Below are positions 9,238-17,670 of a stretch of 64,000 nt of DNA, in pieces (the stretch's first letter is position 1; each line of letters begins with the position of its first letter). The position numbers were made by a program, and so were the translations under genes. Origin of the DNA: Bacillota bacterium (GTDB lineage: Bacteria; Bacillota; SHA-98; Ch115); NCBI GenBank assembly GCA_013178415.1, contig JABLXA010000003.1, forward strand, positions 64,815-128,814. Direction: 5' to 3'. Under the pieces are notes generated by a model. The model did no database searches. It had not been told where the DNA came from and saw only the letters and a program-made list of their open reading frames with translations.

Positions 9238-10713
9238 CTATAAAATGGCGGAAGTCACCTTCACCCCTATCTGATGGCCCTCCTCGGATTTAGAGGGAGC
9301 ATGTGGATAGAGCTTCCGGACCGCCTTATAATCCAAAGAGATCCCCAAAACATCTGAAAATCTATGGGAAAGGCCCAGATTGACACTAGACTGCTCATAT
9401 GTCTCCCTTGAGGTTGGCACATTCTGGTATGTCTTATCAGAACCGGCGACCGTTACGGCCAGCTTTGTATGGGGCGCAAAGTGATATATGGCTTTCCAGG
9501 AATAGGCGACACGGATATACTCAGCATCTGGATCCTCATAGACATCTCTATCGTAAAGATCTGAGGAAAAGGAGAACTCAACAGGCTTTGAGGGTTTCAG
9601 GGAGAGATCGATGCCAATGATGGAATCCCGACGATTTTTGAGGGGGGCCAGAGAATAACTCCTGTTCCTTACGGCCGTCTTCAGAGTCAGATCCCATGTT
9701 GCGGATTCTTTAACAAGAGGATCCTTAGTGGGAGAGCTTCCGGCAGAAGAGCGCTGGGCGAAATGGATCCTGTCTAGGAAACCTCTATATGATAATGCAG
9801 CGCCGGAGGAAGCCTGCTCATAGGAGCCGGAGGGGTCATAGGGATACCGCTTCTCGGCGCGGGCGAATTCCAGGTCCAAGGAGAATGGACCGAATTTCGG
9901 CGGCTGGATCGAAACCATGTAGCTGCTGGTAATCGAACTGGATTCTGGCTTGAACACATATACCTTCTGGCTCATGGAAGTCTCGACTTCACTCTTGAAT
10001 CCCTTCAAAGCAGCCGAGGTGGGTTCAATCTGGAAAGACAGTTGCTTTTTCGTCTCGAAGTTCATGCTATCCTTCCGGAAAGGATATTCAGTCTGCGATG
10101 CATCCCAAACGGCTTTGAAGCCGAACCAGGATTTGCGGGGTTTCCACGCTAGATCGAGACCTGCTGATAATTTGGCCGTTGTATCACCTATATCACTCCA
10201 TGATGAATGTCGTTGGATGGATAATTCGGACTTATATTTGAATTGGCGGGCCAGTGAGCCTGCCAGGTGGATGCCTGCCTCTCCATCTATGACGCCGCTT
10301 CCGGGGGCGGGTGTGGCAAATGAGATGTCCAGGGCTGCATTCTGTCCCGCAGGATAGCGAAAATCCAAATCTAAATCTACTCCATTTTGCAGCTTCCATG
10401 GATTCCCCTCCCAGTTGCCCCAACCGCCTTTGAATTCAGACCACCATTCCCCTGCCACCTTTGACTTCGTTGGCTTGAGGCCAGCCATGCCTGGCTCGAC
10501 ACCCGCTGCGGCCTTTACTAGCTCGACGCTTGCCCCCTCTTGATCCCTCTCGGGCATGAGGATCAAAACCTCATTGGGAGCCATGCTTACCTCAGTTGCT
10601 TCAACTGTCGGGCCTTCGCCTGGAACAATGATTAGGGGAATACATAAAAGCTGCAAAAGATGGGGGATCCTCCGGATCCCCCGGAGAAGTGCAAGAAAAC
10701 CCATATACGACAT
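9238..10713 (-). CDS. Secreted protein with predicted outer-membrane beta-barrel
   Basis: I do not recognise a named family. The N-terminus has basic residues and a hydrophobic segment (about residues 15-35) ending in VEA, consistent with a signal peptide. From about residue 90 to the end the protein is a series of short alternating-hydrophobicity strands with aromatic ends and turns rich in Gly, Asp, Ser and Pro. Examples are LDLDFRYPAG, LSAGLDLAWKP and VNLGLSHRFSDVLGISLDYK. This is the pattern of outer-membrane barrels, and the chain ends soon after its last strand. ATG 10713 is preferred over 10728 because GGAAAGG lies 6 nt before it. It has its own promoter (10807-10835). With 59696..63611 it supports an outer membrane. 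It could instead be a secreted beta-repeat protein. Confidence 0.6.
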   Translation of the reverse strand: MSYMGFLALLRGIRRIPHLLQLLCIPLIIVPGEGPTVEATEVSMAPNEVLILMPERDQEGASVELVKAAAGVEPGMAGLKPTKSKVAGEWWSEFKGGWGNWEGNPWKLQNGVDLDLDFRYPAGQNAALDISFATPAPGSGVIDGEAGIHLAGSLARQFKYKSELSIQRHSSWSDIGDTTAKLSAGLDLAWKPRKSWFGFKAVWDASQTEYPFRKDSMNFETKKQLSFQIEPTSAALKGFKSEVETSMSQKVYVFKPESSSITSSYMVSIQPPKFGPFSLDLEFARAEKRYPYDPSGSYEQASSGAALSYRGFLDRIHFAQRSSAGSSPTKDPLVKESATWDLTLKTAVRNRSYSLAPLKNRRDSIIGIDLSLKPSKPVEFSFSSDLYDRDVYEDPDAEYIRVAYSWKAIYHFAPHTKLAVTVAGSDKTYQNVPTSRETYEQSSVNLGLSHRFSDVLGISLDYKAVRKLYPHAPSKSEEGHQIGVKVTSAIL

Positions 10714-10806
10714 CAACGACCTTTCCATTTTAGTATTTTGTCTGCTGCCGGGATACTTTGGCGTGAATCAGCCCATGCCTGCTATTCCCATTTATAACCC
10801 CCAGAA

Positions 10807-10835
10807 ACTATACCATAATATTACATAACTGTAAA
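10807..10835 (-). promoter_or_regulatory. Promoter of the beta-barrel gene
   Basis: On the reverse strand, TTTACA (10835-10830) and TATAGT (10812-10807) are 17 bp apart, about 95 nt upstream of ATG 10713. Each hexamer matches the sigma-A consensus at five of six positions. Confidence 0.55.
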
Positions 10836-10981
10836 CCTGACTATCCTTGTGAAATATCTCATTCTACGTGAAAAATCCCTTTTGATCTCTCATAGAATGC
10901 TGTCTCTTCTTCCAGGGGTGTTATTATGATCCTTGGAATGGTATAATAGCGCTTGTCAGGATACTGAAGAATATGAAGCAA

Positions 10982-11026
10982 AGGAGGGGCGGCTCCTCCC
11001 CCTATCTGAAATCAGGGGGCTCCGCC
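10982..11026 (+). promoter_or_regulatory. Stem-loop leader upstream of gltX
   Basis: GGCGG (10988-10992) pairs with CCGCC (11022-11026), and CCCCCT (10998-11003) pairs with AGGGGG (11014-11019), closing a 10-nt loop. The best SD-like sequence, AAGGAGGGG (10981-10989), can also pair with the following CTCCT/CCTCC. The element ends 11 nt before the gltX ATG. No T-box specifier or conserved T-box sequence was found. Confidence 0.45.
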
Positions 11027-11037
11027 GCAGTTGGCCG

Positions 11038-12519
11038 ATGAACGAAGTTCGTTGCAGGTTTGCTCCAAGCCCCACAGGTTATCTTCATGTGGGGGGTGCG
11101 CGTACTGCGCTTTTTAATTGGCTTTTCGCCCGTCATATGGGCGGTACATTTATCCTTAGAATTGAGGACACTGACGTCCAGCGTTCCACAGAAGAATCCG
11201 CTGATGCGATAATAGAGGCGCTCAGGTGGCTAGGTTTGGACTGGGACGAGGGGCCGGAGTCCGGCGGCGAATTTGGCCCATACTTCCAATCCCAACGTCT
11301 TGAGATCTATGCTGAGCACGCGAAGAAGCTCATTGAAACGGGCAAGGCATATCCATGCTATTGCACGCCGCAGGAACTCGCCGCCAGGCGCAAGGAAAGG
11401 CTTGAACGCGGAGAAGATCCGGGTTATGATGGGCGCTGTCGCGAACTCACCTCAGCCCAAAAGGCTCAATTTGAGCGTGAAGGAAGAAAACCTGCGCTCC
11501 GATTTCGCGTTCCTGAAGGACAGACAACGATCCACGACTTGATCAGGGGAGAAGTAAAGTTTGACAATTTCTCGTTCGAAGATTTTGTGATAATGAAATC
11601 CGACGGTTTTCCCATGTATAACCTGGCATGCGTCGTAGACGACTCCCTGATGAAGATGACCCATATTATTCGAGCGGAAGAGCATCTGCCCAATACGCCC
11701 AAGCAGGCGCTTCTTTATGAGGCGTTCGGCTACCAGTTGCCTCAATTTGCTCATGTATCTATGATACTAGGTCCTGATCGGACAAAACTAAGCAAGCGTC
11801 ATGGCGCAATGTCAGTCACCCAGTACCGCGATATGGGTTACCTTCCTGAGGCCATGGTAAATTACCTGGCGCTTCTGGGATGGGCATATGACGCCGAACA
11901 GCAGATTTTCACCGTAGATGAGCTGGTGCAGAAGTTTTCCCTCGATGGGGTATCGAAGAATCCAGCGATTTTCGACGTTAAGAAACTCGAATGGATGAAT
12001 GGTCAGCACATCAGGATGGCGAGCACAGAGCGTCTCGCCGAGCTATCAGTACCATTTCTCAGCGAAGCGGGACTCATTACAGAAGATCAGGCTCGAGAGA
12101 AAAAGGGTTATATTGTGAGAGTGGCCAAGGTCGTCCAGGAACGGCTCAAAACGCTTAAAGATGTGGCCACTGTAGGAGACTTCTTTTTCAAAGATGAGGT
12201 TGAATTCAATGAAGCTGCTGTAAACAAGTTCCTTGCAAAGCCAGGGGTCGACCAAATCCTTGCCCAGGTAAAGGATCGTCTCCAAAAATGCGAACCATTT
12301 TCGCAAGAGGAAACGGAAAAGGCTCTCCGCGGACTTGCAGACGAACTCGGCATCAAGGCGGGCGGAGTATTCCACCCTGTGCGCGTTGCTCTCACAGGGC
12401 GGGCGGAAAGTCCCGGCTTGTTTGAGATCATCGATGTGCTGGGTAGGGAGAAGACCATAGAGCGCATTGATGGAGCCCTGAGTAAAATCAGGGACTTGCC
12501 TGCCGTAGATCAAACGTAG
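11038..12519 (+). CDS. gltX: Glutamate--tRNA ligase
   Basis: Cytosolic class I aminoacyl-tRNA synthetase that charges tRNA-Glu (and tRNA-Gln in organisms using the amidotransferase route). The HIGH-type motif PSPTGYLHVGGART is at the N-terminus and KLSKRHG (in LGPDRTKLSKRHG) is present. The length from ATG 11038, about 493 residues, is typical. The frame is open back to 10933, but those residues precede the conserved N-terminus MNEVRCRFAPSPTG and a TATAAT box falls inside them. No good SD precedes ATG 11038; the upstream sequence instead folds into a strong hairpin. The gene is convergent with the following aminotransferase. Confidence 0.95.
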   Translation: MNEVRCRFAPSPTGYLHVGGARTALFNWLFARHMGGTFILRIEDTDVQRSTEESADAIIEALRWLGLDWDEGPESGGEFGPYFQSQRLEIYAEHAKKLIETGKAYPCYCTPQELAARRKERLERGEDPGYDGRCRELTSAQKAQFEREGRKPALRFRVPEGQTTIHDLIRGEVKFDNFSFEDFVIMKSDGFPMYNLACVVDDSLMKMTHIIRAEEHLPNTPKQALLYEAFGYQLPQFAHVSMILGPDRTKLSKRHGAMSVTQYRDMGYLPEAMVNYLALLGWAYDAEQQIFTVDELVQKFSLDGVSKNPAIFDVKKLEWMNGQHIRMASTERLAELSVPFLSEAGLITEDQAREKKGYIVRVAKVVQERLKTLKDVATVGDFFFKDEVEFNEAAVNKFLAKPGVDQILAQVKDRLQKCEPFSQEETEKALRGLADELGIKAGGVFHPVRVALTGRAESPGLFEIIDVLGREKTIERIDGALSKIRDLPAVDQT

Positions 12520-12602
12520 ATGCACATGCTCGGATGAAAGGCTGCCCATACAGGTGATGTGTGGGCTCCATGATGCTGGAGCTAGATCACAAGAGCCAGA
12601 TC

Positions 12603-12641
12603 GTGCCTCATTCCCCGCCTAAAGGCGGAAGAATGAGGCAC
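12603..12641. terminator. Long hairpin between gltX and the convergent aminotransferase
   Basis: GTGCCTCATTC pairs with GAATGAGGCAC, with an inner CCGCC/GGCGG around a TAAA loop. It overlaps the last codons of the reverse-strand aminotransferase. There is no U-tract, so it is a terminator-like structure rather than a textbook intrinsic terminator. Confidence 0.5.
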
Positions 12642-13827
12642 GGCCGTCTTCGAGGAACCTGTGGAGTCTCCGCATCCCCTCTTCGATATTTTCGAGGGAA
12701 TTTGCATATGAGAAGCGCAAGTACCCTTCAGCATTTGCGCCGAAGTCGACGCCAGGCGCCACTGCTACATGGGCATGTTCGAGAATTTCGTTGGCGAAGC
12801 GATAAGAATCCTGGCAGAACATCCGGGCATTCGCAAGCACGTAAAATGCGCCCTTTGGCTCTACCTGGACCCCAAATCCAATTTCCCTGAGGCGCTTGAT
12901 GATATGGCGGCGGCGTTTATCATAGATCCTCACCATGTTCCGAATATGTTCCTGGCATTCCGTAAACGCAGATATGGCCGCCCTTTGCGCAAAGGCAGGC
13001 GCGCAGATGAGGAAATTTTGCTGCATCTTTTGCATAGGGCGGATGAATTCCGGCGGGGCAATCACATAACCCAGCCTCCAACCGGTCATGGCATAAAGTT
13101 TGGAGAAACCATTTATGACAATAGCTTTATCGGTAAATTCAAGTATGGAATGCTCCCTCTCGCCATAAACCAGCCCATGATAGATCTCATCCGAAACAAC
13201 GGGTAATTGGAGATTAGAAATAGCTTCGAGATCCTCAGGAGGTATCAGCGCACCTGTAGGGTTGGCCGGAGAATTCACGACTATTGCCCTGGTGCGCGGG
13301 TTGATCATTCGTTTTATCTCATCAACGCGATATCTATACCCGTCTTCCTCCTTCAAGGGAACCGTCCTGGGCACCCCGCCCGAATGGGCCACGATATTCT
13401 TATAGCATGAATATCCTGGGTCAGAAAGGATAACCTCATCCCCCGAGTTTATCAAAGCATCAAACACCAGGAGCATGGCCGGAGATGTCCCGGAAGTTAC
13501 AAGGATTTGATCGGGTGATACATTCACCCCGTAGCGCTCATAATAATGGCGGCAGATGGCTTCCCTCAATTCAGGAAGCCCCAGACTCGTGGTATAATGA
13601 GTCTCCCCATCCCAGATGGCCTTTTGCGCGGCCTCTTTGATAGGTTTAGGGGTATCAAAATCTGGTTCCCCCACCTCCAGGTGAATAACATCGATCCCTT
13701 TTTTCTCCAGCAACCTGGCTTTTTCAAGAATATCCATGACAATGAACGGAGGCATGGCCTGTGATCTTTTTGATGGAATCCATACCGGTCCTGGCACTCC
13801 GAACTCCTCGGAAAGCGGCATAGACAT
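12619..13827 (-). CDS. Class I PLP-dependent aminotransferase, second paralogue
   Basis: Fold-type I aminotransferase of the aspartate aminotransferase superfamily, about 402 residues. It shows EVGEPDFDTPKPI, the motif NSPANPTGALIPP, SDEIYHGLVY and the PLP lysine in GFSKLYAMTGWRLGY. Substrate is unknown; related enzymes act on Asp, aromatic or branched amino acids. Of the in-frame starts I chose ATG 13827 because AAGGGTGA lies just upstream. It is not adjacent to any biosynthetic gene. It differs clearly from the protein at 2235..3443, so it is not a recent duplicate. Confidence 0.9.
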   Translation of the reverse strand: MSMPLSEEFGVPGPVWIPSKRSQAMPPFIVMDILEKARLLEKKGIDVIHLEVGEPDFDTPKPIKEAAQKAIWDGETHYTTSLGLPELREAICRHYYERYGVNVSPDQILVTSGTSPAMLLVFDALINSGDEVILSDPGYSCYKNIVAHSGGVPRTVPLKEEDGYRYRVDEIKRMINPRTRAIVVNSPANPTGALIPPEDLEAISNLQLPVVSDEIYHGLVYGEREHSILEFTDKAIVINGFSKLYAMTGWRLGYVIAPPEFIRPMQKMQQNFLICAPAFAQRAAISAFTECQEHIRNMVRIYDKRRRHIIKRLREIGFGVQVEPKGAFYVLANARMFCQDSYRFANEILEHAHVAVAPGVDFGANAEGYLRFSYANSLENIEEGMRRLHRFLEDGRASFFRL

Positions 13828-14268
13828 AATGTTCACCCTTCTCCCTGCTAAAGTCACGCCGCAGTCGAAATCACTGGGACTGGCTAGCGTATAACCGTGA
13901 TTATAAAAAATTTAATAGTACTTCGACGTCTATATGCATAATCCTTCTATTGATAGAGGAAAAATCAATTCATGTAGCCCCATCGGTCTTGCGACTGGTG
14001 GCTGAGCTGATTAACCTCAGACCTGCAATAAGCAAGCTCCTAGCTTCGGCTATGGAGTGGTTGACCAGTGTGCATATGTGCATCCAGAAAGACACATAAT
14101 ATGCACATACTGAGTGTATGAGGAAATCTGCCTATAATTTCTAGTACCTTCATAATTATTAATGATAGTCATAAATTATAAGCCGTTAGGGCATGCCAGG
14201 CAAGAGATGAGATCTCCTGCCTGAAGGCGAAAAGCCATAAAAAGTGGTGAAAGGAGGAATTGCATAAG
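13828..14268. other. Divergent intergenic region with inverted repeat
   Basis: This AT-rich region of about 440 bp lies between the reverse aminotransferase and the forward regulator gene. It contains a reverse -10-like TATAAT (13905-13900) without a good -35, an interrupted inverted repeat at 14066-14112, and an A/T-rich stretch near 14140-14180. No gene or known RNA was recognised. Confidence 0.6.
14066..14112. repeat. Interrupted inverted repeat, candidate operator
   Basis: CAGTGTGCATATGTG (14066-14080) faces CACATAATATGCACATACTG (14093-14112). The shared core is GTGCATAT / ATATGCAC (14070-14077 with 14099-14106), and the arms share outer CAGT/ACTG. It lies about 160 bp upstream of the regulator gene and could be an operator or a hairpin in its leader. 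Confidence 0.45.
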
Positions 14269-15111
14269 ATGCCTGAGGAGGCAAGAGAAATTTTGGAGGC
14301 AAATGATTCTGGCATTGCAACTGACGCGGATGGTCAGGAGACCCAAATGGTCACAACAAGCGAGGAGACAGTCCTGGATACTTCTAGAGCCGCCGAGACC
14401 ATGCAGCCGGAAATTCCGCAACCCCATCCTGCTCCTAAGCGTAGGAGACACCGCTTCACGGACAATGAAGATAACATGATCCTAAAGGCACGCGAGGTCG
14501 AAAGGGGCGGAAGGAAGGAAACCCTCAAGAAAATAGCCCAAACTCTGGGAATGAGGCAGTCTTCAGTAGAAAGGAGGTACTACTTCCTGCTCCGGCGTGA
14601 AAAGGTCACCCACCAGAAAAGTGCGCGAGGTAGCATGGATAGATCTCCTACTCTAAATAAATCACCCAATGGGGGGGCTCAGGTAGCTCAGCAACCTTCC
14701 TTTTTCAAATCAGATGAGGAATTCCTGCAAACCCTGATCACCCTTCCGGCGAGAGTTGCGGCACTCGAAGAACGTACCCGCAACATGCTAGATCTAAAAG
14801 GCTTTATAGAGCACCTGGTTGAGGTTGATCGCCAGTTTGAGCGAGAACAGCAACTCCTTGATGAACTGGCGGCAAAAGATGAGGAAATTCATAGGCTGAA
14901 GGAGGATATGCAGGCCAGGATCGAAAGACTGAACCGCCGGGAAGAAGAGTTGAATGAGATTTATCAATTATTGGAGATAACTTTCCAACAGTTCATGAAT
15001 CTTTCTTCGCTAGATAAACTGAGAGTCCTTGGAGATTTCACAGTCAAGATTGAAACGGTAATAGACAAATTTGGCAACATCATAAGAAGACGCCCAATAG
15101 CTGTTCGCTGA
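14269..15111 (+). CDS. Myb/SANT-like DNA-binding protein with C-terminal coiled coil (RsfA-like architecture)
   Basis: About 280 residues. An acidic, disordered N-terminus is followed by a basic helical domain (about residues 55-110). The domain contains RHRFTDNEDNMILKAREVER, KIAQTLGMRQSSVERRYYFL and flanking Arg/Lys, which resembles a Myb/SANT or helix-turn-helix fold. Residues about 185-240 form a Glu/Lys/Arg-rich coiled coil (DELAAKDEEIHRLKEDMQAR), giving likely oligomerisation. Prespore regulators of the RsfA type combine a Myb-like N-terminus with a coiled coil, and the gene next door encodes a spore SASP. That parallel is inference. ATG 14269 is better spaced from AAGGAGG (14251-14257) than ATG 14260. 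It has a perfect terminator at 15127-15160. Confidence 0.65.
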   Translation: MPEEAREILEANDSGIATDADGQETQMVTTSEETVLDTSRAAETMQPEIPQPHPAPKRRRHRFTDNEDNMILKAREVERGGRKETLKKIAQTLGMRQSSVERRYYFLLRREKVTHQKSARGSMDRSPTLNKSPNGGAQVAQQPSFFKSDEEFLQTLITLPARVAALEERTRNMLDLKGFIEHLVEVDRQFEREQQLLDELAAKDEEIHRLKEDMQARIERLNRREEELNEIYQLLEITFQQFMNLSSLDKLRVLGDFTVKIETVIDKFGNIIRRRPIAVR

Positions 15112-15126
15112 AATCGACAAAAGTAA

Positions 15127-15160
15127 ATTTGAGGCCCGAAAATTCCCCCGGGCCTCAAAT
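15127..15160. terminator. Bidirectional intrinsic terminator
   Basis: A perfect 12-bp stem, ATTTGAGGCCCG (15127-15138) with CGGGCCTCAAAT (15149-15160), closes a 10-nt loop. It lies between the convergent regulator and SASP genes. A/T runs flank both sides, so it can serve either strand. Confidence 0.75.
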
Positions 15161-15203
15161 ACTTAGTCATTCTACTCACATCCGCCCTGGCATCATCGGG
15201 CTA

Positions 15204-15542
15204 TTACTGAGTAGGAAGGTTCTGATTCTGGAGGGCTGGCGATGTCAGGTTTGTCTCATTAGTATAAGATGCCGTCACAGACGGGATTGCCTGCTGAAGA
15301 GCCTGAGCGAATCCTGCCTTGACACCGCTTGCCGCCTGCTGGATCAGGGCCTGCTCCGCAGCAGCGATCATATTTCGCACCATCTGGCCACCTATACGGC
15401 CATTAACTGCCGATGGGAGATGCCCGAGATAGCCACCATTCTGGTTGAGATCCACGCCAACCTGGTTAGCTATTTCATACTTGAACCGATCCAGCCCCTG
15501 TCTTGCCTGGGGCAATACTGCCCTGTTACCACGCCTTGGCAT
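15204..15542 (-). CDS. Alpha/beta-type small acid-soluble spore protein, C-terminally extended
   Basis: SASPs coat forespore DNA and protect it from UV and heat. The signature is clear: LDRFKYEIANQVGVDL, then SAVNGRIGGQMVRNMIAAAE, including the germination-protease-type site around FKYEIANQ. Start ATG 15542 follows AGGAGGTG with good spacing; upstream in-frame residues belong to the leader. The protein is 112 residues, longer than the usual 60-90. The extra 40 or so C-terminal residues are rich in Gln, Ala, Asn and Ser. A sigma-G-like promoter lies about 40 bp upstream. This is strong evidence for endospore formation. Confidence 0.92.
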   Translation of the reverse strand: MPRRGNRAVLPQARQGLDRFKYEIANQVGVDLNQNGGYLGHLPSAVNGRIGGQMVRNMIAAAEQALIQQAASGVKAGFAQALQQAIPSVTASYTNETNLTSPALQNQNLPTQ

Positions 15543-15582
15543 TATATACACCTCCTGTTGTCTCGACCCCGCCTTCTGCACT

Positions 15583-15611
15583 TATTATGCTTCTGGCAAT
15601 AAAACAAATGC
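15583..15611 (-). promoter_or_regulatory. Sigma-G-like promoter of the SASP gene
   Basis: On the reverse strand, GCATT (15611-15607) and CATAATA (15589-15583) are separated by 17 bp. The -10 fits the forespore consensus CATNNTA, and the -35 fits GNATR at four of five positions. Location and target gene agree with forespore-specific sigma-G control. Confidence 0.6.
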
Positions 15612-15650
15612 TAGAACATGCAGGAGAGGTAGTAAACAACAGGTATTTAC

Positions 15651-17441
15651 TTATGGTATTTGCCGTTTACGCATCCTCAAAGAAAGTGGCGTAACCTCAA
15701 GAAGCTCATCTTCCGAGATGAATTCTATGCACTGCTCGAGGCTCATTTCCCGGGGAGGAGTCAACTTCACAGCAATATCTGCAGTGGAGCTTCGCATATT
15801 GGTGAGTCGCTTTCTCTTGCACACATTGACCAAAATATCGTCTCTGCGCGCATTTTCGCCAACGATCATTCCTCTATAAACACTTATTCCAGGTCCGACG
15901 AAGAGATCGCCTCGTTCCTGCGCGTTTTCGAGCCCATAGGCCGCGGTTTCGCCGGTTTCTGAGGCAACCAAGGCGCCGCGAGAACGTATTTCTATTTCCC
16001 CGCTCCATGGCGCATAATGGTGGAAAGAATGGTACATGATTCCAAGTCCTTTGGTTTCTGTTAGAAACTCCGAACGCAACCCAAATATGCCACGTGTTGG
16101 CAAATGAAATATTAAAAGCACACGACTATCAGAGCGATTATTCATGTTTACAAGGTTCCCCTTACGCCGGCCAAGAAGCTCCATCACGACTCCGACATAG
16201 TCGCCTGGCACGTCTATAACCAACTCCTCTACCGGTTCATGGGTGACCCCATTGATTTCCTTGGTGACAACCCTCGGCCTAGAGACTTCGAATTCATACC
16301 CTTCTCTGCGCATAGTTTCAATCAGTATGGAAAGGTGAAGCTCTCCCCTACCATAGACAGTAAAGGCATCAGGCGAGTCAGTCTCCTCGACACGCAAACT
16401 CACATTAGATTCAAGCTCACGCCATAATCGTTCGCGAAGATGCCGGGAAGTGACGAACTGACCTTCGCGCCCGGCAAATGGACTCTTATTCACAAGGAAA
16501 GTCATAGCAACCGTAGGCTCATCAATTTTCACGAATTCAACGGGAACTGGATTATCAGGGTCTACTATGCTATCAGCCACATTCACATGGTCAAGCCCGG
16601 ATACCACCACTATTTCTCCGACACCCGCCTCCTCGACCGGCACCTTCTTAAGTCCGTCGAAGACTGCAAGTCCGCTTACATATTGATGTTCCATCGTATC
16701 TTCCTGGGAATGACTTGAGATTATTGCAACTCTTTGCTTTGCCTTTATTGTCCCGTTCACTATCCGGCCTATGGCTTGTCGTCCTACATATGGATCATAG
16801 TCGATCATGGCCACGCCAAGCTGGAGAGGTTTTGCGTCATCACCTTCAGGGGCCGGGATGTGGTTTATGATGGCTTCAAAAAGAGAAATAAGATCCTTTC
16901 CTTCACTGTCAGGCGAAAGCGATGCCACACCTTTCGTGGCGGTAGTATAGATCACTGGAAACTCAAGTTGCTCATCAGAGGCGTCAAGCTCTATAAATAG
17001 ATCCATGACCTCATCGAGCACCTCAAGCGGACGGGCGTTGGGCCTGTCCATCTTATTTATGACCACGATGAGTTTGAGGCCGGCCTCCATCGCCTTCCGC
17101 AACACAAAGCGCGTCTGGGGCATCGGGCCCTCGAAGGCATCTACCAGAAGTAACGCGCCATCTACCATCTGCATCACGCGCTCCACTTCGCCACCAAAAT
17201 CCACATGCCCCGGAGTATCCACGATATTGATCCTGTGTCCCTTATAAAAGACTGCAGTATTCTTGGACATTATGGTTATGCCGCGCTCTCGCTCGAGGGC
17301 GTTACGATCAAGGATCCTTTCCTCAACAACCTGTCCCTCGCGAAAAACCCCGCTTTGCTTGAGCATCCCATCCACAAGAGTCGTCTTGCCATGATCAACG
17401 TGGGCAATTATAGCTATATTTCTAATAAGGTCTTTTTCCAT
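15651..17441 (-). CDS. typA: Translational GTPase TypA/BipA
   Basis: Ribosome-binding GTPase of the EF-G-like family, involved in ribosome assembly and stress or cold response. G1 [11 protein letters not shown]3 [15 protein letters not shown] and G4 NKMDRP are present. Domains II and V follow, with the TypA-specific C-terminal region ([20 protein letters not shown]). About 596 residues, typical. The frame extends upstream to 17507, but ATG 17441 begins the conserved [19 protein letters not shown], so I chose it even though no strong SD is visible. Confidence 0.95.
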   Translation of the reverse strand: MEKDLIRNIAIIAHVDHGKTTLVDGMLKQSGVFREGQVVEERILDRNALERERGITIMSKNTAVFYKGHRINIVDTPGHVDFGGEVERVMQMVDGALLLVDAFEGPMPQTRFVLRKAMEAGLKLIVVINKMDRPNARPLEVLDEVMDLFIELDASDEQLEFPVIYTTATKGVASLSPDSEGKDLISLFEAIINHIPAPEGDDAKPLQLGVAMIDYDPYVGRQAIGRIVNGTIKAKQRVAIISSHSQEDTMEHQYVSGLAVFDGLKKVPVEEAGVGEIVVVSGLDHVNVADSIVDPDNPVPVEFVKIDEPTVAMTFLVNKSPFAGREGQFVTSRHLRERLWRELESNVSLRVEETDSPDAFTVYGRGELHLSILIETMRREGYEFEVSRPRVVTKEINGVTHEPVEELVIDVPGDYVGVVMELLGRRKGNLVNMNNRSDSRVLLIFHLPTRGIFGLRSEFLTETKGLGIMYHSFHHYAPWSGEIEIRSRGALVASETGETAAYGLENAQERGDLFVGPGISVYRGMIVGENARRDDILVNVCKRKRLTNMRSSTADIAVKLTPPREMSLEQCIEFISEDELLEVTPLSLRMRKRQIP

Positions 17442-17670
17442 AATTGTAGCTGCAGGGTCGTATGCCAGATCACACCTGTCGAACCGCCTGCCAAATCTCG
17501 TCGACACCTCGAATACTAGTATTGCTATATGACCGCAGATAATGATAGACCAGGCGAAGGAAAATGTAAACCCCTTCTCAGAACAAAACTGTCCATTCGA
17601 GGTTGAGGGTCTGGGTTTGACCTTCCTTGAATTGGGGTGGGCTTACATCCGGCCGTAGTCGGGAAGGTAT

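Larger units (their letters stand above)
10714..11037. other. Divergent intergenic region: barrel promoter and gltX leader
   Basis: This 324-bp region between the beta-barrel gene and gltX holds the reverse promoter at 10807-10835. It also holds a forward -10-like TATAAT (10942-10947, with no good -35) and the structured gltX leader (10982-11026). No additional gene or T-box was seen. Confidence 0.6.
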
